A stretch of 57,347 nt of DNA, taken from assembly GCA_016929135.1 (NCBI GenBank), contig JAFGJK010000136.1:1-57347 (forward strand), read 5' to 3'. This document shows positions 8,469-15,439 of this stretch, in pieces; the first letter of the stretch is position 1; each line of letters begins with the position of its first letter. Position numbers and translations under genes: made by a program. This DNA comes from Spirochaetota bacterium. Lineage in GTDB: Bacteria > Spirochaetota > UBA4802 > UBA5550. Under the pieces are notes generated by a model. That model saw only the letters and a list, made by a program, of their open reading frames with translations, did no database searches and was not told the origin of the DNA.

Positions 8469-9416
8469 ATGAAGAACGTCTTCGTCACCGGCATATCGGG
8501 ATATATCGGGATGCGCGTTGCGGCCGCCCTTCTGGGGGAAAGGGGGGTGCGGCTGATCGTCGGGTGCGATCTCCGCAAACCGGGGATCTCCGATCCGAAG
8601 GTTGTCTTTTATCTCAGGGATGTCCGGATGCCCCTGGGGTACATCCTGGAGCGTCATCGCATTGACACCGTGGTCCATGCGGCCTTCGTCCTGCCGCCGA
8701 TTCATGATGTTCGCCTCATGGAGGAGATCAACGTTATGGGCACAGAGAACGTGATCAGGGCGTCCATGGGTGCCGGGGTGAAGCATCTACTCTACACCAG
8801 CTCATCAACGGCCTACGGATTCCACCGGGACAACGACCGTCCGCTCACCGAGGAGAGTCCCCTGCGGGGGAACGACGATTTCACCTACAGCCGCACGAAG
8901 CGGCAGGTTGAGATGATGATCGACGGAATCGCAAAGGGGGACGGGGGGATGAAGATCACCGTGCTGCGCCCCTGCTTCGTGGTGGGCCCGGGATTCAGGA
9001 ATCCGCTGGCGCAGTATCTGCAGAAGAGGATCGTCATCCTCCCGCGAAGGACAGAGGACCTTCAGTTCGTTCACGAGAACGATCTCCTGGATATCATCAT
9101 GATCGTGCTAAGGAAGAGAATCGCGGGGACCTTCAATGTGGGCGCCGCCGGCACCGTCCCCTTCAATGAGATGGTTCGCCTGCTGGGCGGCATGCTCCTG
9201 CACATGCCACTCGGGCTTCTCTGGCGCCTGAACGGCATCGCCTGGAAGCTCAGGCTTGTGTCAATGACCCTGTTCCCGAGCCCGGCGTTGAACATGACGG
9301 TCCATCCCTGGGTGGTGAGCAGCGAGAAGCTGGCCAGGGCCACCGGTTTCAGGTACCGCTATTCAAGCCGGGAGGCGTTCGAAAACTTTGTTGCCTTTGT
9401 CAGGGAAAATCGATAG
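8469..9416 (+). CDS. NAD-dependent epimerase/dehydratase, 3beta-HSD-like
   Basis: A 315-residue extended SDR with TGISGYIG at 7-14, HAAF near 75 and YSRTK (Tyr about 140, Lys about 144). The second half contains FVHENDLLDIIMIVL and GTFNVGAAG, typical of NAD-dependent epimerases and 3beta-hydroxysteroid dehydrogenase-like proteins. ATG 8469 is chosen over GTG 8460 because of AAGGG upstream. It is the last gene of the cluster. The substrate cannot be told from sequence; sugar nucleotide or sterol are the main options. Confidence 0.85.
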   Translation: MKNVFVTGISGYIGMRVAAALLGERGVRLIVGCDLRKPGISDPKVVFYLRDVRMPLGYILERHRIDTVVHAAFVLPPIHDVRLMEEINVMGTENVIRASMGAGVKHLLYTSSSTAYGFHRDNDRPLTEESPLRGNDDFTYSRTKRQVEMMIDGIAKGDGGMKITVLRPCFVVGPGFRNPLAQYLQKRIVILPRRTEDLQFVHENDLLDIIMIVLRKRIAGTFNVGAAGTVPFNEMVRLLGGMLLHMPLGLLWRLNGIAWKLRLVSMTLFPSPALNMTVHPWVVSSEKLARATGFRYRYSSREAFENFVAFVRENR

Positions 9417-9439
9417 AATTCTTCCAGGAGGTGGCGAGT

Positions 9440-9892
9440 ATGAAAAGATCGGTCCGTATCCCCGCCGCAGCGCTCTGGGTGCTGTTCGCCACTGCGGCCT
9501 GCGATGCTGACGCGGCGGGTTATTCGGCGGAGGTCGTCGTCTTCACTCACGGCACGCACCGGCTCATGACCATGACGCTCTCGGAGACGAAGGTGCGCGT
9601 CGTCGCCCATTCCCTGAACGCGGGTCCCGACTGCGTGATCGCCGACCGGCCGCTCACCGAGAAGGAGCGGTCGACTCTCGGCCGGTTTTTCGGAGAGTTC
9701 CCGCTGGATGATCTGAAGGATCGCTACGAGAACACCAAGGTGGAGGGGGAGATACACAGGACCTTCAGTGTCTGCGTGAAGGGGCGGTGTAAGGAGGTTC
9801 GCACCTATTTCAAGGAGGTGCCTCCCCTGGAGGAGCTGGTAGGGCAGTTCAACCGCCTCGTTCCCGATGCCTCCGGTGCGCGATGCCCCTAA
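9440..9892 (+). CDS. Exported hypothetical protein
   Basis: A 150-residue protein with an N-terminal export signal (MKRSVRIPAAALWVLFATAA). Cleavage could be lipoprotein type at Cys24 (ATAAC, an imperfect lipobox) or signal peptidase I after ADA. The rest is charged, with Cys in DCVIADR and SVCVKGRCKE that could form disulphides. AGGAGG lies 8 bases before the ATG at 9440; the GTG at 9431 overlaps that site. It ends 6 bases from the convergent selenoprotein gene. I do not recognise the family. Confidence 0.65.
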   Translation: MKRSVRIPAAALWVLFATAACDADAAGYSAEVVVFTHGTHRLMTMTLSETKVRVVAHSLNAGPDCVIADRPLTEKERSTLGRFFGEFPLDDLKDRYENTKVEGEIHRTFSVCVKGRCKEVRTYFKEVPPLEELVGQFNRLVPDASGARCP

Positions 9893-9898
9893 CTTGGG

Positions 9899-10237
9899 CT
9901 ATGTCGACGCCCTGAACCTTTCGCCGCACCGCGGGCAGGTGACCATGATCGTTCCCTTCCCCGAGGGTATCCTGAGCTTCGAGCCGCATCTGCTACATCC
10001 GATGATACTCTGTGCCAGCAGTTCCTCGATGCGCCTCCTGTCGAAGCCGATGACGGTCTCGCCGTCGATGAGAAGGGCCGGAACCCCCTGGATGTTCATG
10101 TTAAAAAGTTCGGTTCTGGCTTCCGCGTCCCGTGTGATATCCTTCTCGATGTACCGTATGCCTCGCTGCGAAAGAAACTCCTTCGCGGTTCTACAGTGCG
10201 GTCAGGTGGGTGAGGTGTAGACGACAACGTGTTTCAT
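9899..10237 (-). CDS. Selenocysteine-containing glutaredoxin with C-terminal zinc ribbon (UGA recoded)
   Basis: From ATG 10237 the reading frame is interrupted only by TGA at 10204-10202 and then runs to a stop at 9899, giving 112 residues. The TGA falls exactly on the first Cys of the glutaredoxin CxxC, reading YTSPT-U12-PHC15-RTAKEFL. The fold is otherwise complete: cis-Pro at 53 in GVPALL and the GFD motif at 64-66, as in YruB/NrdH-type glutaredoxins. Residues 81-104 add a CxxC...CxxC zinc ribbon (CSRC, CPRC). AAGGGG precedes the ATG and a promoter lies at 10302-10329. TGA is an ordinary stop in neighbours such as 6364-6366, so it is not a Trp code. A conventional caller would keep only residues 47-112 from ATG 10099. 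The product should be a cytoplasmic thiol/selenol redox enzyme. Confidence 0.85.
10168..10186 (-). promoter_or_regulatory. Bacterial SECIS-like hairpin after the in-frame UGA
   Basis: Fifteen bases after the UGA, GCGAAGG (10186-10180) pairs with CUUUCGC (10174-10168) in seven base pairs, one of them G-U, around loop AGUUU. Bacterial SECIS elements have a short stem within the coding region, an apical loop with a G in its first two positions followed by U, and about 16-37 nt from UGA to loop. Here that distance is 22 nt. SelB would bind this loop. Confidence 0.75.
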
Positions 10238-10301
10238 TGCCTGGCCCCTTGCGGCATGCCCGTGATTTCTCGGAGTGCCCGATGATCATTCCGCTGAGAT
10301 A

Positions 10302-10329
10302 ATAGTACATCCGGCGCGGTGAAAGTCAA
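10302..10329 (-). promoter_or_regulatory. Putative sigma70 promoter of the selenoprotein glutaredoxin gene
   Basis: On the reverse strand TTGACT (10329-10324) and TACTAT (10307-10302) are 16 bases apart. Transcription would start near 10295, about 58 nt before the ATG at 10237. The site lies between the upstream permease gene and the glutaredoxin gene, so the latter need not rely on read-through. Confidence 0.55.
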
Positions 10330-10356
10330 CCGTTATTAGCGGGTGATCCTTTCGCG

Positions 10357-11769
10357 TTAATTCCGGATGGAATTCTCTTCACTCTTCGCGAAGGCCGCCG
10401 CCCGTTTCCTGAATAGCCATCGCCATAGGAAATAGACGGGGATGCCCCCCCCCAGGGCGAGCACCGCGAATCTCGATGTTTCGGTCCAGGCCATGAATCC
10501 GGCGATCATCATGGCGGAGGAGAGGATGATGAAAACGATGGGGAGAAATGGAAACAGCGGAACCTTGAATGGCCTCGGAATCTCCGGGTGCCGGTAGCGC
10601 ATGTAGACGAGCCCGATCACCGTGAGTATGGGAAACACGGTGAGGGAGAAGCCCATGTATTCCATGAGGAACGATGCGTTCCCCACGGCCACGTAGAATA
10701 CGGCGAGCAGCATCTGTATGACAATCGACACCGTCGGCGTGTGGAACCTCGGGTTCACCCTGCTGAGGGCGCTGAAGATCATGTTGTCCTTCGCCATGGC
10801 GTAGTAGACCCTCGGACCGATCATCATCTGGACGGAGATTGAAGAGAGCATGATGACACAGATGCCCAGCGTAAAGAGGTTCGAGAGCCTCGGCCCGAAA
10901 AGGTTCGCTGAGACGGTCGAGCCGATGGTCTCCTTCCCCATGATCTCCAGGCCCGGCGAGGAAATGAGGAAGACCACGTTGATGCCGATGTACAGCAGCA
11001 TCGTTAGGAGCGTCCCGGCGAAGAGGGCCCGGGGAAGGTTCCTCTCCACGTCCTTGATCTCGCCGGCGATATAGGTCGCGCCGTTCCATCCCGAGTAGGA
11101 GAACATGACGATGAGAAGCGCGAGGCCGGTGATGGGGAGCAGCCCCCCCGATTCGTGTATCCCGTCGGGATACTGGGCCGTGAGCCGCTCGGTCTGGGAC
11201 CAGTCTGCCATGGAGAGCCCGAGGACGATGAAGGAGATGACCACAAGGAGCTTCAGCACCGTAAGGACGTTCTGTATCTTGCTCCCCGATCTGACGCCGT
11301 GGATGTGTATCCCGCCGAAGATGAGCAGTACCAGTGACGCAAGTATCTTCTGAGTCAGCGGGTGCGTTAGCGCGAAGGACTGCGCCCCCAGGTGCATAGT
11401 GATGTTCTGCCAGAAGGAATCGAGATACTGGATGAGCGTGATGGCGCTCACCGCCACGGAGGCGGAAAAGCCCACCACCAGGGAGATCCATCCGGAGAGG
11501 AAGGAGGGGAGCAGGCCGTAGGTCTTTTTCAGGTAGACGTACTCGCCCCCGACGTGGGGCCACATGGTCGCCAGTTCTGCATAGCAGAGGGTCCCTGTAA
11601 GGGCGATAACGCCGCCGGCGACCCAGATAAGGAGAACCACCGGTGCGCTCCTGGTCATGTACAGGGTCGTTCCCGTGGTGATGAAGATGCCGGTTCCGAT
11701 CATGCTTGCGATTACCACGAGGATTGATGTACGGAGGCCCAGTTGTCGTTTTAATTCCAAGAGGAGCAC
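10357..11769 (-). CDS. APC-family amino acid permease
   Basis: A 470-residue integral membrane transporter with about 12 hydrophobic helices. The first helix carries the APC substrate/ion motif GTGIF (SMIGTGIFITTG); GEYVYL and the loop GEIKDVERNLPRAL are also typical of the LAT/YfnA-like branch. It likely exchanges or imports amino acids by proton or solute coupling; specificity is not readable. The start is GTG 11769, or TTG 11760 three codons later with AAGGTG closer to the right distance. It stands alone, with short gaps on both sides. Confidence 0.9.
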   Translation of the reverse strand: MLLLELKRQLGLRTSILVVIASMIGTGIFITTGTTLYMTRSAPVVLLIWVAGGVIALTGTLCYAELATMWPHVGGEYVYLKKTYGLLPSFLSGWISLVVGFSASVAVSAITLIQYLDSFWQNITMHLGAQSFALTHPLTQKILASLVLLIFGGIHIHGVRSGSKIQNVLTVLKLLVVISFIVLGLSMADWSQTERLTAQYPDGIHESGGLLPITGLALLIVMFSYSGWNGATYIAGEIKDVERNLPRALFAGTLLTMLLYIGINVVFLISSPGLEIMGKETIGSTVSANLFGPRLSNLFTLGICVIMLSSISVQMMIGPRVYYAMAKDNMIFSALSRVNPRFHTPTVSIVIQMLLAVFYVAVGNASFLMEYMGFSLTVFPILTVIGLVYMRYRHPEIPRPFKVPLFPFLPIVFIILSSAMMIAGFMAWTETSRFAVLALGGGIPVYFLWRWLFRKRAAAFAKSEENSIRN

Positions 11770-11978
11770 CTTGCGCTGCGGGTTTTTTTATATGACACTC
11801 AAAGCAGGTCAATGTTTCCCCGGGTCGTTTTTTTTGCAATTCGCTTTTTGTGCCCCGACGAAAAGAATTTCATCGGATAAGAGGCATCGGCGCTGCCGGG
11901 AGAAGTGGAGTGGATGCTCCCCGGCGCTTCGGGTGAATGAACGGATGACGCCGGGGGATGCCGGCGCTCCGACGGGGA

Positions 11979-12443
11979 TCACCTGAACAGTTCCCTGATG
12001 TTGTCGTCCCAGTAAAAGGAGTTCAGGGTCCATTTATCTTCCGGTTTATAGAAAATGAAGGACCACCGGATCACGTGGATTCTGCACTTCTCAAGATAGG
12101 TATACTTCACGAGGACGTCCTTGATCCTCTGTTCCTGCAGGAACTCGCAGGAGAGGGGACTGCCGAAGCGCTTTATCAGCTCCGCCCGCTGCCTGCTGGT
12201 CTCTTCGACGATGCCCTTGAAGTCATCCTCCGGAATGGTGATGTAGGGCCGTATTGTCTGCAGTGCGCTTTTCATGTCCTCTTTCCTGAGGCGTTTGAGA
12301 AAGAGATCGCAGACATTTTTCGTGTCTTCGAGCGAGTTCAGGTCAACGCGCTGCTGGGCCAGCGCTCCCCTGTCCGGTTGCATTAGAAAAGCCAGAAGGA
12401 TAAGCGGCAGTGATGCCATGAGGCTCCCCGCATGTTTCGTCAT
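11979..12443 (-). CDS. Secreted hypothetical protein
   Basis: A 154-residue protein with a signal peptide (hydrophobic core SLPLILLAFLM, probable cleavage after ALA near residue 29). The mature part is helical and charged, then beta-rich with WSFIFYKPEDKWTLNSFYWDD at the end, a pattern seen in small DUF3887/DUF4019-like lumazine-binding-fold proteins. That similarity is only impressionistic. It is encoded upstream of the permease gene on the same strand. Confidence 0.6.
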   Translation of the reverse strand: MTKHAGSLMASLPLILLAFLMQPDRGALAQQRVDLNSLEDTKNVCDLFLKRLRKEDMKSALQTIRPYITIPEDDFKGIVEETSRQRAELIKRFGSPLSCEFLQEQRIKDVLVKYTYLEKCRIHVIRWSFIFYKPEDKWTLNSFYWDDNIRELFR

Positions 12444-12531
12444 GATTCACACGACCGTCCCCGAGCTGATGATCCTGCGGAAGCAGGCGCTGACGGGATG
12501 AGTACCACCGGCTGTTTCTCTCGGTGCGGCA

Positions 12532-12993
12532 TCATCGCCTCATGCCTGCAAGGATGAAGGCGAAGGACTGCAGGAATCCCAGCAGCATCTGCACCAACGC
12601 GGCGACGAAGCCGCCCGAGGGATCCAGAATCTGGCTCCAGCCGCGGTCCCAGAAGAGCGCCATGTGAAGCAGGAGGAGCGATGCCTGGAGAATGCCGGTG
12701 ACGAGCGAGATGAATTGGACCTGCGCCGCCCTTCCGGAGAGGAAGAGCAGGAGGAGCCCCGCGAGGGAAAAGACCAGGTCCAGTAGGATCTTGCAGGCGA
12801 GAAGGAAGAGGGGGCCGGCGATGAACTGTTGCAGCGGATCAAAGGTCTCGCGTGCGGCAAGGACAGAATTCATCAGGGTGTCCCCCACCGAAAATGAACC
12901 GATGATCGCGGAAAGCAGTCCAATCACCACCGCCGCCACCAGGGACTGCGTCATTAAGCTCCACTGCCCGACGTACCGCTCATTCTCGCTCAT
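12532..12993 (-). CDS. Four-helix membrane protein, hypothetical
   Basis: A 153-residue protein starting MSENERYVGQW at 12993, where CAGGAG lies upstream; an in-frame ATG at 13047 adds 18 residues without a good ribosome site. It has about four hydrophobic segments (LVAAVVIGLLSAIIGSF, IAGPLFLLACKILLDLVF, LVTGILQASLLLLHMALF, ALVQMLLGFLQSFAFILAG) and very short loops. No family was recognised. It is divergent from the gene at 13160. Confidence 0.6.
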   Translation of the reverse strand: MSENERYVGQWSLMTQSLVAAVVIGLLSAIIGSFSVGDTLMNSVLAARETFDPLQQFIAGPLFLLACKILLDLVFSLAGLLLLFLSGRAAQVQFISLVTGILQASLLLLHMALFWDRGWSQILDPSGGFVAALVQMLLGFLQSFAFILAGMRR

Positions 12994-13159
12994 GAAACAC
13001 TCCTGGAATATGTATTGGAGAAGAGGATATCCCAGGTGCCCCGCCATGACAAGTATTTTTCATCCCCCTTGCAGCAAATGGGAAAACCGGTCTGAATTAA
13101 TCTTGAAAATTTCCGCATATCAGTGCACATTTATCCTGTTCACGCAGAATATCGGAGGG

Positions 13160-13603
13160 ATGATGAAAAAGGCGGATGGCAGGGTGTCAAGCCTGGACAT
13201 GCTCATAAGGAATGACTCAGCCATGATCCAGAACACTAGTCCTCGCGCGGAAGACCAGGGGACGAAGAGCCGGGGCGGACGGAAATACCTGCTCCTTCTG
13301 CTGCTGGTCGTGCTGGTCTGGACCGGAGTCTTCGTGTATATTCGTGGATTCAGAGCCGCCCCCCGGGACGACAGCCCCGCGGTGAGCAAGGTCGCACAGA
13401 GAGCCGGTGACGGTATAGACGACGGCGAGAGTCGAGGCGTCAATCAGAAGGGAAAGAGGTCATCCGTCGCTCCCCACGCGAAGGTGCAGGGTGGCGAGGG
13501 GCAAAAGGATACGCAGGTGATCCTCCATGACAAGGCGGGAGACACCTCGAGGCGGAAGGGACCGGTTAACCTGGGGACCTCTCTTGAGTTGATTACGAAC
13601 TGA
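13160..13603 (+). CDS. Single-pass membrane protein, hypothetical
   Basis: A 147-residue product beginning MMKKADGRVS. A single strong transmembrane helix (YLLLLLLVVLVWTGVFVYI, residues about 48-66) is followed by a Lys/Arg/Asp/Gly-rich tail without predicted fold, like SPOR/TonB-type linker proteins that lack the terminal domain. GGAGGG abuts the first ATG, so the second ATG (13163) is equally possible. The frame stays open far upstream but overlaps the divergent gene there. Moderate support only. Confidence 0.5.
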   Translation: MMKKADGRVSSLDMLIRNDSAMIQNTSPRAEDQGTKSRGGRKYLLLLLLVVLVWTGVFVYIRGFRAAPRDDSPAVSKVAQRAGDGIDDGESRGVNQKGKRSSVAPHAKVQGGEGQKDTQVILHDKAGDTSRRKGPVNLGTSLELITN

Positions 13604-13615
13604 GCGCGGTGCCTC

Positions 13616-13975
13616 TCATCCTCTGGAGATGTCCTCGATCCACTGCAGGGACCCGTCTTGAAGAACGATCAGGTCGAAGCGATAAAGGAGGTCCTCCCGT
13701 GCATCCATGGAGGCCAGAAAATGCTCCGCCGCCCTGCGCAGGGCGATGATTTTTTTCCCCCGTATCGAGTAGAGTCCTCCGCCGAAGGCAGCGGTGACCC
13801 TGCTCTTCACCTCGGCGAATACGATGAGATTTCCCCTTTTGGCGATGATGTCGATTTCGGCGATGCGCCCGTACCGAAAGTTCGTGGCGATTATCTCGAA
13901 GCCCTGTTCGCGCAGGAATTCCCCCGCCCTCCGCTCGCCTACGATGCCGCGTTCTCTGCGGGTGGGGACCTTCAC
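13616..13975 (-). CDS. yraN: UPF0102 / YraN endonuclease-like protein
   Basis: A 119-residue protein with the YraN core of the PD-(D/E)xK-like fold: GERRAGEFL, EIDIIAKRGNLIVFAEVKSR (the E-I-D and E-V-K catalytic-type residues) and a C-terminal helix. Family function is unclear, possibly DNA processing. It starts at GTG 13975 with AAGGAAGAG immediately upstream, 8 bases after the HD-GYP stop, and is the last gene of the rpsP-rnhB operon. YraN commonly follows rnhB in bacteria. Confidence 0.9.
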   Translation of the reverse strand: MKVPTRRERGIVGERRAGEFLREQGFEIIATNFRYGRIAEIDIIAKRGNLIVFAEVKSRVTAAFGGGLYSIRGKKIIALRRAAEHFLASMDAREDLLYRFDLIVLQDGSLQWIEDISRG

Positions 13976-13982
13976 CTCTTCC

Positions 13983-15158
13983 TTAAATCGCCTCGAAGAT
14001 GTTGATGCCGACGTCGCTTTCGTTGAGCGCCTTGACGATGTAATAGGACGTCTCGGTGAGGAGGTTCAGGATGACGGTCTGCTCGTAACGTTTCCCGTCC
14101 TTGTCGAATACCATTTTTATGAGCGGCCGAAGGGGCTTTTCCGGCATGGAGCCGATGACGATGCCGATGGTCCCGTCGTTCAGTTCGACGATAGAGCCGA
14201 CCGGATAGACCGACATCCTGGAGAGAAACACCCGCAGGATGACCGGATCGAACTTCGTCACCCCGCTGGAGAGGAGGTTCCGCATCGCGTGGTAGAAGAA
14301 GATCCTCTTCCGGTAGCTCCTGTTGGATATCTGCGCCTCGTAGCTGTCGGCGATCGCCGCGATGCGGGCGAATTCGTCGATCTCGTTCCCCTTTATGCCC
14401 CTGGGGTACCCCTTGCCGTCGAATTGCTCGTGGTGCTGCAGCATGACGAGGGCGGAGCTCTCCTTGACCCCTCCGAGCTCCTTCAGTGCCCTGTAGCCCA
14501 GGAGCGGGTGCATGCGTATCTGCTTGAATTCCTGTTCCGTCAGGTTCGACTGCTTGTGCACGATGTAGATGGGGATCTTGGCCATCCCCGCGTCGATGAG
14601 CATGGTCCCCATGCCGAGATCGTTCAGCTTCATGTTGTTGTATTGCAGGGCAATGCCGATGAGAATCGAATAGAAGGTCACGTTAACGGAATGGGTGACG
14701 GTGTAGTCCTTCCCCTCGTCGAGGCCGTAGAGAAAGAGGAATACGTTGCTGTTCTCCTTGAGGATGTCGATGATGTTGAATACCGAGGTCTCCAGGTCTC
14801 CCAGCTTGAAGGGCTTGCTGGCACGGATCGAAGCGTAGGCTGCTTCCACCGCTTTTCTCGCCTGGGCGTGCACCTCCAGCAGACGCTTCCTCTTTTTCAG
14901 CAGATCGTTGTACTCGGCTATTATCTTGCGCTCATCGTCGTTCTGAGGAATGAGGTCCGCCTGAGAAGAGTCCGATTTGACAAGTATCCCTGCGGTCTCG
15001 ACCTCGGTAACGCCCCATTTCATGAGCTTCTTGATGTCATTTTCGGTGATGGGCGAGTTGGCGTTCACCAGCATGTTGTTGCTGTCCACATAGACAGGCT
15101 TGTTGAATACCATGCCGGGCTTTAATTCTTCCACCAATATTTTTTTCATTTTAGACAT
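13983..15158 (-). CDS. HD-GYP-family protein with altered metal site
   Basis: A 391-residue protein: N-terminal domain (1-110) with the 'LVEELKPGM' opening common to spirochaete and proteobacterial HD-GYP proteins, a coiled-coil linker around 80-110, then an HD-GYP domain (about 150-340). Canonical members hydrolyse cyclic di-GMP. H156, H217, H242, H243, D271 and the GYP loop D247-G-K-G-Y-P are kept, but the HD pair reads I188-D189 (MLIDAGM in place of LHDIGK). Phosphodiesterase activity may be lost or changed. The start overlaps the preceding FlhB-like gene by 8 bases. Confidence 0.88.
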   Translation of the reverse strand: MSKMKKILVEELKPGMVFNKPVYVDSNNMLVNANSPITENDIKKLMKWGVTEVETAGILVKSDSSQADLIPQNDDERKIIAEYNDLLKKRKRLLEVHAQARKAVEAAYASIRASKPFKLGDLETSVFNIIDILKENSNVFLFLYGLDEGKDYTVTHSVNVTFYSILIGIALQYNNMKLNDLGMGTMLIDAGMAKIPIYIVHKQSNLTEQEFKQIRMHPLLGYRALKELGGVKESSALVMLQHHEQFDGKGYPRGIKGNEIDEFARIAAIADSYEAQISNRSYRKRIFFYHAMRNLLSSGVTKFDPVILRVFLSRMSVYPVGSIVELNDGTIGIVIGSMPEKPLRPLIKMVFDKDGKRYEQTVILNLLTETSYYIVKALNESDVGINIFEAI

Positions 15159-15438
15159 TGTCGGATTCTAGGGCCAGTATCTTTCTTTTAAATTCATCGT
15201 TGATCCGGTAACAGTATGCAAGCACTTTTGCCACCGCGGCGAACAGGCTGTCCGGAATTTCGCTCCCCACAGGCAGTTGAAACAGTACCTCGGTAAGATC
15301 CCGGTCCCTGTATACGGTGATATTGTGATGCTCCGCGATCTCAAGAAGCCGTTTCAGCAGTGCGCCCCTGGCCGCCGCGACGATTCTGGGCATATCCCCA
15401 GAATACTCGATCGCAACCCCCTTTTTCTCGCTTATCAT
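15151..15438 (-). CDS. FlhB C-terminal-domain-like protein (export-switch homologue without membrane part)
   Basis: A 95-residue stand-alone version of the FlhB/YscU cytoplasmic domain: AIEYSGDMPRIVAAARG, a helix LLEIAEHHNITVYRDRDL, and VGSEIPDSLFAAVAKVLAY. Full FlhB has four membrane helices and an NPTH autocleavage site; both are absent here. Such FlhX-like proteins can substitute for the FlhB C-terminal half or act on other targets. It is flanked by a FliK-like gene upstream, the known partner of the FlhB switch. GGTGTGAG precedes the ATG. Confidence 0.82.
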   Translation of the reverse strand: MISEKKGVAIEYSGDMPRIVAAARGALLKRLLEIAEHHNITVYRDRDLTEVLFQLPVGSEIPDSLFAAVAKVLAYCYRINDEFKRKILALESDNV

Positions 15439-15439
15439 C

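Noticed and set aside
9899..10099. A 66-codon reverse ORF as a complete gene
   Set aside because: It is the C-terminal part of the Sec-glutaredoxin; its Met is internal (residue 47), with no ribosome site of its own.
10202..10204. Pseudogene or sequencing-error explanation of the TGA in the glutaredoxin gene
   Set aside because: The TGA falls precisely on the redox Cys, there is no other defect, and a SECIS-type hairpin follows at the right distance.
10202..10204. TGA read as tryptophan
   Set aside because: TGA terminates other genes here (for example the acyl-CoA dehydrogenase at 6364-6366), and Trp would destroy the active-site pattern.
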